64,000 nucleotides of DNA from Lineus longissimus (lineage: Eukaryota > Nemertea > Pilidiophora > Heteronemertea > Lineidae). How positions within the stretch are numbered: position 1 is the stretch's first letter; each line of letters opens with the position of its first letter. The DNA lies in the NCBI RefSeq assembly GCF_910592395.1, contig NC_088314.1, positions 17,023,998-17,087,997 on the forward strand, given 5' to 3'. Positions 1 through 11,415 of the stretch are shown here, one piece after another. Made by a program: the position numbers and the translations under genes. The notes beneath the pieces are model-generated. The model did not search any database, was not told the DNA's origin, and saw nothing but the letters and a program-made list of their open reading frames with translations.

Positions 1-420
1 AGAAAAATGACCTCAGCACAGCATATCTGTCAAATCGTCACGAATTGATATTGGCCGTATCAAAGTACGAGTTCTAAACTGAGCAGTGAGCTCACATTTT
101 CTGAAATATGTTGTCAAAAAGCATGATGAAGATTTAGAATTTCCCACAGATAGAGAATAAATTCCTTTTAGATCCACCACAGCCATGTATTTACCACATC
201 TTGACATGTTAATAAGCTCTATTGACTGTGCCCCACTTCTGTGGAAACATTTGTAGCCATTTTATTTCATAGTTTTGTGGGAACTTGACGGGAAGCGGGT
301 AGATCACCCGCATTACACTAAATGTAAAGGCCATTTGTTTGGAGGGTTTGTTAAGGGACCAAACTGCTTGATGCCATTTCTTCATCTGCATCTGATATTG
401 GCTGTCACCGTTTTGTGCCA
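1..420. other. 3' flank of an unseen upstream gene copy
   Basis: This stretch matches the sequence just after the poly(A) signal of the visible copies (about 9402-9850, 28258-28690, 42117-42565, 54717-55165). The window therefore opens immediately downstream of a further copy of the tandem gene. Two minus-strand open frames run through it in every copy, but the differences I compared between copies are nearly all amino-acid changing, so I do not call a gene. Relative to the other copies it lacks 27 bases near position 240. Confidence 0.7.
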
Positions 421-469
421 ATCAAAAAATTGATCCCACAGCTTTATCTTCAATTCTGCACCTCCCATT

Positions 470-1745
470 CGAGAAGGCAATAGTCATGCCCTACCATGGA
501 GAGGGCAATAGTCACAACCTTCCACTGGAAACGATAATAGTCACAACCTACCACTGGATACGATGATAGTCACAACCTTCCACTTGAGACGGTAATAGCC
601 ACAACCTTCCACTGGATATTGCAATAGCCACAACCATGCACTGGAGACAGTAATAGTCACAACCTTCTACTGGAGACGGTAATAGTCACAACCTTCCACT
701 GGAGACTGTAATAGTCACAACCTTCCACTGGAGACGGTAATAGCCACAACCTTCCACTGGATATGGCAATAATCACAACCTTCCACTGGATATTGCAATA
801 GCCACAACCATGCACTGGAGACAGTAATAGTCACAACCTTCTACTGGAGATGGCAATAGCCACAACCTTCCACTGGAGATGGCAATAATCACAACCTTCC
901 ACTGGAGATGGCAATAATCACAACCTTCCACTGGATATGGCAATAGTCACAACCTTCCATTGGAGATGGCAATATCCACAACCTTCCACTGGAGATGGCA
1001 ATAATCACAACCTTCCACTGGAGATGGCAATAATCACAACCTTCCACTGGAGATGGCAATAATCACAACCTTCGACTGGAGATGGCAATAGCCACAACCT
1101 TCCACTGGAGATGGCAATAATCACAACCTTCCACTGGAGATGGCAATAATCACAACCTTCCACTGGATATGGCAATAGTCACAACCTTCCATTGGAGATG
1201 GCAATATCCACAACCTTCCACTGGAGATGACAATAATCACAACCTTCCACTGGAGATGGCAATAATCACAACCTTCCACTGGAGATGGCAATAATCACAA
1301 CCTTCCATTGGAGATGGCAATATCCACAACCTTCCATTGGAGATGGCAATAGCCACAACCTTCCACTGGAGATGGCAATAATCACAACCTTCCACTGGAT
1401 ATTGCAATAATCACAACCTTCCACTGGAGATGGCAATAGCCACAACTTTCCACTGGAGATGGCAATAATCACAACCTTCCATTGGAGATGGCAATATCCA
1501 CAACCTTCCATTGGAGATGGCAATAGCCACAACCTTCCACTGGAGATGGCAATAATCACAACCTTCCACTGGATATTGCAATAATCACAACTTTCCACTG
1601 GAGATGGCAATAGCCACAACCTTCCACTGGAGATGGCAATAGCCACAACCTTCCACTGGAGATAGCAATAATCACAACCTTCCACTGGATATGGCAATAG
1701 TCACAACCTTCCACTGGAGATGGCAATATCCACAACCTTCCACGA
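470..1745. repeat. 29-bp minisatellite array, unit 1
   Basis: Tandem units of 29 bp, of the form acaaccttccactggagatg followed by gcaataatc, run without spacers. The span implies roughly 40 units. Variants alternate gagatgg, gatattg, gagacag and similar at one position. Because three units make 87 bases, one minus-strand frame stays open and yields a periodic pseudo-protein, which is an artefact of the period. An equivalent array precedes every gene in the window with a different length. Confidence 0.95.
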
Positions 1746-1748
1746 AAA

Positions 1749-1800
1749 CGTCACGTCACGTCACGTCACACTAATGTAAAATGCATGGTGACGTGACGAC
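1749..1800. repeat. CGTCA short tandem repeat with inverted partner
   Basis: Four consecutive CGTCA pentamers at about 1749-1769 are followed about 20 bases later by gtgacgtgacg, which can pair back with them. The same block, with one base changed, is at 43312-43364 in unit 4. It also contains CRE-like ACGTCA cores. Confidence 0.6.
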
Positions 1801-1849
1801 GGCCAACACTATGTCATGTAAACGTTGTTCCCAATCAAGTGCATGAATC

Positions 1850-2370
1850 TATAGATACAGTAATAGTTGCAACCTTCCTATGGCGACAGTAATAGTCACA
1901 ACCTTCCACTGGAGACAGCAATAGTCGCAACCTTCCATTGGCGACAGTAATAGTCACAACCTTCCAATGGCGACAGTAATAGTCACAACCTTCCACTGGA
2001 GACAGCAATAGTCGCAACCTTCCATTGGCGACAGTAATAGTTACTATCTTCCACTGGAGATGGTCATATATTGGCCTCATGGAATAATTTGTTCACCGTT
2101 GAATAATTTTTACTATTTCGTGGCTTGAAGTGTGATATTTATTTTATCATACTAATCATTACGTTGATTTGATATACGGCCAGAACTGCAAACTTCACAC
2201 TGCCATTTTCGTTCCATGACGTCATCATAGAGTAATGCCATACAAAAGTAACAATTATCGCACGGTCACGTGGTACAGAATACAACAGTAATAACCACAA
2301 CCTTCCACTGGAGACGGTAGTATAATACATGTAGTTACAACCTCCATCGGTGTCAGTAATAGTCACAACC
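1850..2370. repeat. Continuation of 29-bp minisatellite, unit 1
   Basis: Further units of the same repeat (ttccactggagacagcaatag type) run from about 1850 to 2070. A few isolated units follow at 2283-2370 after roughly 200 bases of single-copy sequence. That non-repeat part (2071-2282) is conserved in all five units and shows no gene. Confidence 0.85.
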
Positions 2371-2674
2371 TCTCTCCTTTCTTTGACCACAGGTGAGCAC
2401 ATGGCGCCTGACCATTTCACTGTGTAGATCAACACTGCCAGAAGGTTTAGAATAGTTTGTCAAACTACTTCAATGTCTCACTATCAGAACTAGGTCGTTT
2501 CACTTTCAGCCATGGGTGATACAAAAAAGATTGTTAACTTTTGATTTTGAATAGGTTAAGAAACGTCGACAACATGCAGCGATCAATACTTCTTTTCACA
2601 GGTTTGATGACCTTATGATCACACTCAATTAAATCGGTTTGGGTGCAGAAGTGGTAAAAAATATAAATGCTCAT
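2371..2674. other. Upstream flank, no recognised feature
   Basis: Unique-looking sequence between the minisatellite and the LINE insertion. It has counterparts in the other four units (about 11510-11790, 30230-30510, 43930-44230, 56780-57070). No open frame, promoter or RNA gene is apparent. Confidence 0.5.
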
Positions 2675-3280
2675 GAATATGAATATGACTATGAATATTT
2701 ATTAGACCAACAAAATTTACAAGGTGCATTAATGAAATACATGATATTGATTGTGGTCGGGAGCAGAACAAGACCAGATTGGCCGCTTTATGCCTGCTCC
2801 CTTATGAATTACATGTAGTACAATGTTAATTATTATATACAGGATTTACAATTTAATTTACAAGACAGTTCTATTTTACAGTGAAGGAGTGAGTAATAAC
2901 AGTTATAAGACGAAAAAAGTTTAACGAATGTCGCAAACATAGCAGTTGCGAATTTGGCACTTTTTATTATAGGAACCCAAAATTTCATTTTTGTAGTATG
3001 TTGAAAAGGATTTTAAGCTAAAATTTGAGTGGAGTTTGTTTAGAGTTTGTTTTGAGAGAGAATTATATAATTTAGTTAAACTGTATCGTGGTGTCATTTT
3101 GGCATATTCGTGTCTTACATTTGGTATTTTAAATTTATCATTAATTCTTGTGGGATAGTTATGAACATCACTGTTAAATGAGAAAAAATTGTGCATGAAG
3201 TACACTGGTAAATCCTTTTTTAAAAATCTATAGAGAAATTTTATTTCAATTAATTTGTGTAAGTCCGGTAGTTTGAGTTT
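2675..3280 (-). mobile_element. 3' end of a non-LTR retrotransposon (LINE), unit 1
   Basis: A minus-strand frame (2921-3316, its first codons in flanking DNA) encodes the kind of C-terminal tail found after the reverse transcriptase of CR1/L2/Jockey-type LINEs. It reads LKLPDLHKLIEIK, LPVYFMHNFF, YPTRIN, and a final region with a CxxxxCYVC-type cysteine cluster. The 3' end on the minus strand is a short (TATTCA)n-type tail at 2674-2700, and the 5' end is truncated. Units 2, 3 and 5 lack it and show the uninterrupted site (gctgatgacacaataac in unit 5 at about 57064). Confidence 0.75.
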
Positions 3281-4181
3281 GACACAATAACTAATACAGG
3301 TATTCAGATCAAACAACTTGAGACAGGATTGATCTTTGATAATATTCGATTGCTATTTGGACTTATTCAAAATCAAAAGTATATTTGTCTTTTTTGTGTC
3401 CCATAGTATTACAAATACAATCCGTTTTGGGGTGGATCCATTAGCTGAGCGGAAATATTCTTCAAGATTTCAGTCTATCTGGGCGGTAAGTGCCGACAGT
3501 CAGTCTAATGCCAGATTCTGGTGTTATCTTTCAAAATCTTTAGCCAAGCTTTGGAATCCGACCTGTCGCTAGCTTTGTGGTATCGGGAGCCAAATGCTCT
3601 CAAGGGGTGTGTGTGTGGCAAAATGAGTTTTGGAAATTTTTCGACCAAAATCATTGTTCAAAGCACATTTTTATTGACTTCTGATGTCTGTACTGGGGGG
3701 CATTTCCCACCTGCCCCTTCCATTTGGTACACCCATTAGAAAGCACAGACATGTATTTAGAATTGTGTCAGGAATGGGCATATGTCACGACCGAAAAGCC
3801 AACTTACTGATAATTCCAATGCATTTCCTATTTGGCTAGGTTGGACAAATTTAGCAGGTGCACCCAGTGAATTGATAGGTCAAGCCTGCTAGCTCACAAA
3901 GTATCCTTAGCGGTATAAAATAATGTGCCCACTCTGTCGATATCAAGAGATGGGATAAATTACTGGGAACCATCAGATGCGTATCGGTACACAGAATGTC
4001 ACAGCTAACTACATGTGAAAGGGGGAGGGGCGGTTTTTTTGTTTTTTAAAGAACACTTAGTGGCACATTGCCGTGGGCTTTGGGATTTATGCAGGTATGC
4101 TAAGACTCTGCGCCTCTATCTCCTCCAATCTCCAACGATAGTTCCAAAACTGAAAGAGAATAATTGACGACCAAGTGCCCA
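3281..4181. other. Upstream flank of gene 1
   Basis: This region is conserved in all five units up to the promoter. It contains small plus-strand frames (for example around 3336-3739), but they do not keep a common frame across units. I see nothing else in it. Confidence 0.5.
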
Positions 4182-4204
4182 TAACGTCATGTCGCTATAA
4201 AAGG
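4182..4204 (+). promoter_or_regulatory. Core promoter of gene 1 (CRE-like half-site and TATA box)
   Basis: TATAAAAGG lies at 4196-4204, preceded by taacgtca (ACGTCA half of a CRE/ATF site) at 4182-4189. The start codon is 42 bases after the TATA box, so with the usual spacing of about 30 bases the 5' UTR would be very short. The block is conserved before all five genes. Confidence 0.75.
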
Positions 4205-4237
4205 ATGGGCCTACTTTTGTACTTCGTGAGTTGTTTG

Positions 4238-7200
4238 ATGGACTATGAACGCTTTATCTGGTCCGAGAAAGTGAGGTTTCCATGTACGTAAATACCGTTA
4301 TTGTTAAAAAGTATTGAATTTGTGTTGGCCTACTTTATCACTAGCCCACAAAAACTTCTCAATCAATAAATCTATTGATTTGTTCAATACCAAAGTTCCT
4401 CAATACTTGTTATACTAAAAGACACTTTGAAGAATGTGTTTTTGGCAAGTCATACATTGTTCAGCTCATGCGACTCCACATTAATATTGGTGTCTTCTTC
4501 GATCGCCCTGGCTCGTATGAAGGCTTTTTTGTAGAGGTGCATGGGGACATATTCAGTAATGTTATGAATGAGTGTGCACGTCAGGCACACAAAGGGCGGA
4601 TAAATTCGAAAGACTTTTCCCTTTCAGCAATCTTTATAACAATCTGTCCTTGTCTGATCAGCTGAAAAGATGTCCGGGGCAAATATCTGTGAAACTGAGG
4701 AATACAAGAGTGCCGCTGGAATTTTAAAAAAATGCAGCGTTGAATGTATCAATCTCATACGCGGCGGTGACAAAGACAGCCTTCAGAATATAAACTGCAA
4801 GACATTTTGTGGAGGTGAGTGTACATTACAGACGACATACAGAGGGAGGGGGGGGGGGGCAGAGTCAATCCTACACGGATGCCAAAATATAAGCAAAGGT
4901 AAAAAGTCTGAAATTTTTGGGGTGTCTAGAAAACTAAGACCTAAGACCCACTATGAAACTAAGACCTAAGACCCTGGATACTATGGAACTAAGACCCTGT
5001 ACAATTCATGGATTTCCAGCAAATTTATCTTATGGATGGATTCTCCATCATTTTGCAACCAGTAGTGGAAGTGTTTAGGTATGCCTAAGGACCCCCCTCC
5101 CAGCCCCCCCCCCCCCCAACCCAACCACCACCATCTCAACTTTGGTTAATTAGCAGTGGTAGCAGCAGTTGAAGGGTTCATCTCAACCTTGGTGCATCTA
5201 TGCAGATCTGAGAAGAAGGAATTATAGGTACCTCCTAAATGTCATCATTTCCTAGTGGGTCTTAGTTTCATAGTATCCAGGGTCTTAGTTTCATGGTGGG
5301 TCTTAGATCTTAGTTTTCTAGACATTCGAAATTTTTGTTGTAAAATTCTTGTCCTTTGATCACCAATTTTTTTTGGTCCAATTTTAAAAATTCAAAGATC
5401 CACAGTGAGTTCAGACAGAGATCTTTCCATTCCAGTTGTTAAATTAAGCATTTAGAAGAGTTAAAAATATCAAATCCGCCTGAAACCGGAAATATGACAT
5501 CCCTGATCCTAACATTCATTAGTTCAGATTAATGTGCACAATGGGATTGTTTATTCATTCGAAGTCCTAACGACGACAACATTTTGTGATAAAACAGTAC
5601 TGTCATTTGTAAACAAGTCATGAAAATTGGATTGTGCATGCTCTTCTTAGCTACTAGTCAGACACGTATGGCAACTGTGTCATGAAGCGGTGTGAGTTAG
5701 AGAAAACCTGCATTCCATATCATGTTTGACCATCTTGCCTTGGTGTAAGTTGCCCAAGGTTGAACAGCTATTGCAAGGTGTGAAGGGACCCAAGTCCAGC
5801 CTGGCTGAGGTCAGTGCAATATGGCGTCTTCATTGTAGTAAGCTAAGTGTGATTTTCACCAATTTTCTTCCCCAGATTGTTACGCATACTACTCCACCAA
5901 GGCGGACACTGAAACAACTGCTTTACCTGATTTTACATCCCCATCTACAGCAGTAACCAACCCAACTACAGCAATCGACGCAACTACTGCACTATGTCCT
6001 CCATGTTATGAAACCACACTTACAGTGCTGGTAGTTCTGATTCCTCTAATTACTATTGTGGTCATTGTTATCATGATAATAGCAAGCTGGATATTCAAGC
6101 CCGTTCAGAACTTTTGGAAGAAATTGTTAGGTAAGTCGCGTGCCCCCTAGGCCAGTAATGAGTAGTTCTGAAGCACAACGATTCTCAGAGCCCTAATATA
6201 AGATGGGCTACTGGGGGAAAGATTCGGGGACAAGACGTGATCACTACTATACTGGCCGTAGAGGTGTAATACTTTGTTATTTAACACCTCCGTCAGTTTA
6301 GAGGGTATGACAGCGAAAATTTTCCTGATGGTTAAGATTGAAATCGAGTATGTGCTTGAGGGGTTTAATTTTTTAACTTGGAGTGATTATGCAGAATATG
6401 ACTAACTATTAGTCTCTCATCTGTTAAAGTGCTACAGGGCATAGAACACACAATATATCGAGGTAATAGATATCACAGTATTACATGCCATGGCATCTAA
6501 AGGGGTTAGTAAGTAGCATAAGTGGTGGTTGCTGTGAGCATCGGCACCCCTGAAGATCGCGTAGGGATATCTTCCACTTGTTGTTTACTGTCACATGGTC
6601 TACCTGGTTGATGTCAAGCCTGTTTGGCGAAATCCAGTTGAACTTGTGTACATCCTTGTGATGGGAGACGGTGCCGCCGACACAGGCCATCAATAACATA
6701 GGCGAAAGTGTCCATTCATGGATCTATTAAGGGGATCAATTTTTGCAGGCCGTCAAAGAATTTATATAAGAACTGGTGAACTATCCTTATTTTGCATCCA
6801 TCCCTCAAATATACAACTTTAAAAGATATATATGCATGTTTTCCCGGAATAACCTGAAACATGTATATATTATTGATATAGCTTAGTATAAAGTTGATAG
6901 ACAATGCTTATTGCTTGTAGCTGATTTTAATATTTTGAATGTCATCAATGGCGGGTTAGGACTAAAGTTTTATGTCGATTCTCTTCAGGAATTCATACAA
7001 AATTTTGGAATGGTCACAAAGATCAAACTTAATGCAAATTTGGGACCAAAATCTTTCATAAATATAGAGGGTATCCTCCTTCCAGAGGTGATCACTGAGC
7101 GCGGTTCCACTGTACACATTAGCTGTCTTTTCAGATTATTGAAAAGGTGGCAAAGTTACTCCCAGCTGACAAAGTTGGCCTGTTTTACGGTGCACAAATT

Positions 7201-9343
7201 CTTCAGTAATCTGTTACCTGCCACTGACGGCTTGCTGGATGGAGCTATTTGACTGACTTTTCACGAACAAAATACCAAACCAATACAGCCAAACTGAACA
7301 TCAATGTATGTGTCTAGGTTTCCGACTTTTATTCCAGGTATTAAACATGATGCAAGAGGACCGAATCCTGAAGAGATGCGTCGTTTGACTAATGAAAACC
7401 AAGAACAGGATAGTCAAGGGCCTGAAGGGCAGGGCACACATTCAGATTCCCAACAGCCACCTACTACACAGAGTGGGAGCTCGGAGAGACGAGCAGTGCC
7501 TGGTGAGGAGATTAAAATCAAAGGCTCCACATGGTGGTGCTGGTTTTGGTGAGAAGGAGATAGCTCCAGATAACACTATGGTGATGCAATGCTGAATGGA
7601 ATTTTAAAAGGTGCTAGACCTATCGAAGAAACTGTCCAAGGAAGCAGTAAATTGTGCACACTAATTTTATCAATGCATTAGCATCACCAAAACATGTACA
7701 AATTCTCTAATAAAACCTGTTCCTACCCCAAAATATAGATAACTTGCCAGGTGGGGCTGTTTGACTGACTTTTCAACAAGATAATTTCTAACCAACACAG
7801 CCAAAGTGAACATGAATGTAATGTTAAGGTTTCTCACTTTCATTCCAGGTTGCCCACAACAAAACCCTGGAGATCCATCAGCAGACGAACTCGGAGAAGG
7901 GGACCAGTAACCGGGTAATATAGACGTGCCACCCACACCATCAACTGATTCCCAATCATCAACTACTCCACAGAGTGCACGAATATGGTGAGCAGACTGA
8001 AATCAAGGCTCCACACGGTGGTGGTGGTATTTGTGAGGGCGGAGCAGCTCCACGACACCGGCCGAAATTTGACTAGACCTTGCGAAGAAGCAGGTGCTTC
8101 CTTTTGGAAAGACTGCACAGATAGTTATATCGCTCAAATATATACATGAAATAGTGGTCCTATAGAACAGGGCCCATATTCATAAAACCCTGCTGAACTA
8201 GCAGCCAACTAGGCCATAGCAGACTGCCAAATGCCTAGTTGGCTGCTCCATAGTATGCTGCTATTTTCCTATTCATAAAACCCTGCTAAGAACATTGCCA
8301 GGGAGTTGTCAACTAAGATTTTGTTAGTTGTTAGCTAGGCATTTGGCCTTTGTCCCAAACCACATACCACAAGGAGCGTTAGTTTCACTTTAAATAGGGG
8401 ATGGCATGTAAGCATTTTATGTGTGCCTTTCGACTTAATATCAACATCTAAAATAATTTGTGACTCCGCATTACATGGACCGATTTTGATTCCGATTGCG
8501 GCATATGGTTGGGATTGTCTATTATTTCCCTATTGGCTTTTTTGATGTTGCAGGGTTTGATAGTTTGATTTTGAGATTTAAAATGGACCCAAAATAAAAA
8601 AGATATACCCGGTTGATTAAATTTTGTTTTGTCCACGTTTTTGAGTTTTGCTGGAAACTAGAGTTAGGCCTTTTTCTAATACTTTTAGTGAAAAGAAATT
8701 CTCATTTAATGAATTCTTATTAAAATTTGATGGATGTTTACCACTATTGAACAATTAATCAACACCCTCTGCTACATGTATGACTTCCAAGCATGGTACT
8801 GTTTCGATACATATGTATATGTGCATTGGGTCTCTAATCTACATACATGTGTACAAAGAGATCTTAAATGAATAAAAACTAATCTCCTTGTACAGTAGAA
8901 CCTCCCTTAGCGGACACCTCTCTATTAAGGACAGCCTCTCTATTAAGGACACTAGTTTTGGTCCAAAATTGGTTGTTTCAATTCAATTTGACCTCTCTAA
9001 TCAGGACACCTCTCTATTAAGGACAGCACTAGTCAGTTCCGAGGGTGTCCTTAATAGAGAGGTTCTACTGCACATGAAGTTCTGTCAAAACTGAATATCT
9101 TGGCACCACCGGTTCTACTGTATATGTACAAATAAAAGACTGGTATATGAAGCTGTAAACATTTTCAGGTGAAATAAACAATGATTTTGAGTGAAAATAT
9201 GTTGTCTTTTATCGTCAGTCATGTGTGCTAGTTACTATCAACCTGACACGGTGTACCTTACGTGTACATTTCTGTTTATAGGTTTTGGTGAAAAAAGTAC
9301 CGCTGGAGCCAGTCAATCTTCACCAAATTTTATATGTGTTTAG
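4238..9343 (+). CDS. Gene 1: ShKT-like single-pass membrane protein, probably inactivated by a frameshift
   Basis: Seven-exon model: 4238-4270 (or to 4283), 4450-4514, 4662-4814, 5876-6130, 7338-7502, 7849-7987, 9282-9343 (stop TAG). Exon 1 starts MDYERFIWSEK. Exon 3 carries cysteines spaced C-x14-C-x3-C-x17-C-x3-C-x2-C, completed by the first residues of exon 4. Exon 4 has a Thr-rich stalk, a CPPC motif, a hydrophobic helix of about 22 residues and a basic stop-transfer (VQNFWKKLLG). Exon 5 is acidic, Gln/Ser/Pro-rich and low-complexity. Two lesions are visible. The signal exon is 65 bases (66-67 elsewhere; one T missing at about 4458), which breaks the frame into exon 3. Exon 6 has TAA at 7908-7910 and a 23-base deletion. 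Exon 6 could be skipped in frame; the exon 2 lesion cannot be rescued. A transcribed pseudogene or a gene with another start is likely. Confidence 0.6.
4848..5118. repeat. Poly-G and poly-C tracts in intron 3, gene 1
   Basis: A run of about 12 G at 4848-4859 and a run of about 14 C at 5104-5117, followed by ccaacccaaccaccacc, lie in the intron after the cysteine exon. Equivalent tracts of different length occur in genes 2-5 (C runs near 18845, 34066, 46669, 58877). These are simple, slippage-prone sequences. Confidence 0.8.
4920..5327. mobile_element. Foldback element with Mutator-like ends, gene 1 intron 3
   Basis: The left end GGGTGTCTAGAAAACTAAGA and a right end that is its near complement enclose 408 bp. 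They are flanked by the 10-bp direct repeat gaaatttttg (4910-4919 and 5328-5337). The arms contain repeated ctaagacc blocks, so about 75 bases of each end can pair. Terminal inverted repeats with 9-10 bp target duplications are typical of Mutator-type elements. No coding sequence is seen, so it would be non-autonomous. Confidence 0.7.
5338..5875. other. Rest of intron 3, gene 1
   Basis: Intron sequence conserved among units, with many indels that are not multiples of three. It ends in the polypyrimidine tract ttttcttccccag before exon 4. No other feature is seen. Confidence 0.6.
6131..7337. other. Intron 4 of gene 1 (insertion-free form)
   Basis: Long intron between the transmembrane and first tail exon. 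It shows the uninterrupted sites for two insertions present in genes 2-4: gtggttgctgtgagcatcgg near 6523, and gcgggttaggactaaag near 6951. It has a 72-codon minus-strand frame (6481-6699) and a 113-codon plus-strand frame (6911-7252). Neither is kept in the other copies in a way that suggests coding. Confidence 0.6.
8167..8360. repeat. Short inverted-repeat element with perfect hairpin, unit 1
   Basis: Begins gggcccatattcataaaacc and repeats cataaaaccctgct about 100 bases later. It contains a perfect 15-bp stem AGCAGCCAACTAGGC / GCCTAGTTGGCTGCT (8200-8214 with 8233-8247, loop of 18). Near-identical copies are in units 2 (about 27000-27190), 3 (about 40440-40630) and 5 (62767-62960). It is absent from unit 4, where the region is deleted. 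Confidence 0.65.
8893..9070. mobile_element. Palindromic MITE-like element CAGTAGAACC...GGTTCTACTG, unit 1
   Basis: The ends cagtagaacctc and gaggttctactg are inverted copies. The inside repeats cctctctattaaggaca several times in both orientations. It is about 178 bp and has no coding content. Copies lie at the same place in units 2 (27728-27905), 3 (41165-41342) and 4 (53782-53959). I found no clear target duplication. Confidence 0.65.
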
Positions 9344-9365
9344 AAGAACCCTTTACCAATATCAT

Positions 9366-9371
9366 AATAAA
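9366..9371 (+). terminator. Poly(A) signal of gene 1
   Basis: AATAAA lies 23 bases after the TAG of the last exon. The same signal follows genes 2, 3 and 4 at the same distance. Confidence 0.8.
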
Positions 9372-9898
9372 ATATTACAACATTCCAATACCAAATGCCT
9401 GAGAAAAATTACCTCAGCACGGCATATCTGTCAAATCGTCACGAATTGATATTGGCCGTATCAAAGTACGAGTTCTAAACTGAGCAGTGAGCTCACATTT
9501 TCTGAAATATGTTGTCAAAAAGCATGATGAAGATTTAGAATTTCCCACAGATAGAGAATAAATTCCACTTAGATCCACCACAGCCATGTATTTACCACAT
9601 CTTGACATTTTAATAAGCTCTATTGACTGTGCCCCACTTCTGGTCGTGGATGACTAGATGTCTCTGCCCTGGAAACATTTGTAGCCATTTTATTTCATAG
9701 TTTTGTGGGAACTTGACGGGAAGCGGGTAGATCACCCGCATTACACTACATGTAAAGGCCATTTGTTTGGAGGGTTTGTTAAGGAACCAAACTGCTTGAT
9801 GCCATTTCTTCATCTGCATCTGATATTGGCTGTCACCGTTTTGTGCCAATCAAAATATTGATCCCACAGCTTTATCTTCAATTCTGCACCTCCCATTC

Positions 9899-10985
9899 GA
9901 GAAGGCAATAGTCATGCCCTACCATGGAGAGGGCAATAGTCACAACCTTCCACTGGAAACGATAATAGTCACAACCTACCACTAGAGACAGTAATAGTTA
10001 CACCATTCCACTGGAGACGGTAATAGTCACAACCTTCCAGTGGAGACGGTAGTAGTTACATCCTACCACTGGAGACGGTATTAGTTACATCCTTCCACTA
10101 GATACAGTAATAGTCTAGTCACAACCTTCCATGGCGACAGTGATAGTCACAACTTTGCATTGGCGACTATGATAGCCATAACCTGCCACTGGAGACGGTA
10201 ATGGTCACAACCTTCCACTGAAGACAGTAATAGTTACATCCTTCCACTAGATACAGTAACAGTCTAGTCACAACCTTCCATTGGTGACAGTGATAGTCAC
10301 AACTCTGCATTGGAGACTGTGATAGCCATTACCTTCCACTGGAGACGGTAATAGTCACAACCTTCCACTGGAGACGGCAATAGTCACAACCTTCCACTGA
10401 AGATTGTAATGGTCAGAACTCGCCACTGGAAACAGTAATAGTCTCCACCTTCAACTGGATACGATGATAGTCACAACCTTCCCCTTGAGACGGTAATAGC
10501 CACAGCCTTCCACTAGATACAGTAATAGCCACAACCTTCCACTGGAGATGGCAATAGTCACAACCTTCCACTGAAGATTGTAATGGTCACAACTCGCCAC
10601 TGGAAACAGTAATAGTCTCCACCTTCAACTGGATACGATGATAGTCACAACCTTCTCCTTAAGACGGTAATAGCCACAGCCTTCCACTAGATACAGTAAT
10701 AGCCACAACCTTCCACTGGAGATGGCAATAGCCACAACTTTTCACTTGAGATGGCAATAATCACAACCTTCCACTGGATATGGCAATAGTCAAAACCTTC
10801 CACTGGAGATGGCAATATCCACAACCTTCCACTAGATACAGTAATAGTTGCAACCTTCCAATGGCGACGGTAATAGTCATAACCTTTCCACTAGAGACAG
10901 TAATAGTCACAACCTTCCACTGGAGACAGCAATAGTCACAACCTTCCATTGGCGACAGTAATAGTTACTACCTTCCACTGGAGAT
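9899..10985. repeat. 29-bp minisatellite array, unit 2
   Basis: Same family as the array at 470-1745 but more heterogeneous. Many units read gagacggtaatagtcacaac or gatacagtaatag, and an internal segment of roughly 170 bp (near 10390-10560 and 10560-10740) is itself duplicated. Isolated units continue at 11220-11415. Confidence 0.9.
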
Positions 10986-11415
10986 GGTCATATATTGGCC
11001 TAATGGAATATTTTTTTCACCGTTGAATAATTTTTACTATTTCGTGGCTTGAAGGGTGATATTTATTTTATCATACTAAATCACTGCGTTGATTTGATAT
11101 ACGGCCAGAACTGCAAACTTAACACTGTCATTTTCGTTCCATGACGTCATCATAGAATAATGCCATACAAAATAACAATTATCACACGGTCACGTGGTAC
11201 TGAATACCACAGTAATAATCACAGCATTCCACTGGAGACGGTAGTATAATAGTTACAACCTCCATTGGTGACAGTAATAGTCACAACCTTCCACTGGGGA
11301 TGGAAATACATGTAGTCACAACCTCTCACTAGAGATGGTAATAATCACAACCTTCCACTGGAGACAGTAGTATAATAGTTACAACCTTCCATTGGTGACA
11401 ATAGTAGTCACAACC

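Noticed and set aside
1266-1697. Long minus-strand open frames with periodic WKVVTIAISSGRLW-type protein
   Set aside because: They arise because three 29-bp minisatellite units make 87 bases. The same happens in all arrays (for example 42828-43259, 55513-55857), and there is no start context or splice structure.
470-1745. CRISPR-like regular repeat
   Set aside because: Units are directly adjacent with no unique spacers, and the genome is that of an animal.
4662-4814. TNF-receptor or saposin-type cysteine domain
   Set aside because: TNF-receptor repeats need CxxC and C-x-C spacings not seen here, and saposins have paired cysteines at other distances. The C-x3-C-x2-C end fits ShKT better.
6481-6699. 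Minus-strand frame with ACVGGTVSHHKDV resembling a secreted peptide
   Set aside because: Between units 1 and 4 I count four replacement changes to one silent change. Unit 5 has a frame-breaking deletion, and only unit 1 has an ATG at the start.
6911-7252. 113-codon plus-strand frame in gene 1 intron 4
   Set aside because: The corresponding stretch in genes 2-4 is interrupted by the palindrome array or stops, and gene 5 uses a different frame.
9414-9849. Minus-strand frames after each poly(A) signal (MSRCGKYMAVV..., MAQNGDSQYQ...)
   Set aside because: They are retained in all units, but the differences I compared are almost all amino-acid changing (for example L/F, P/Q, S/F, C/F), and one copy has a 27-base deletion. 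This looks like neutral drift in young duplicates.
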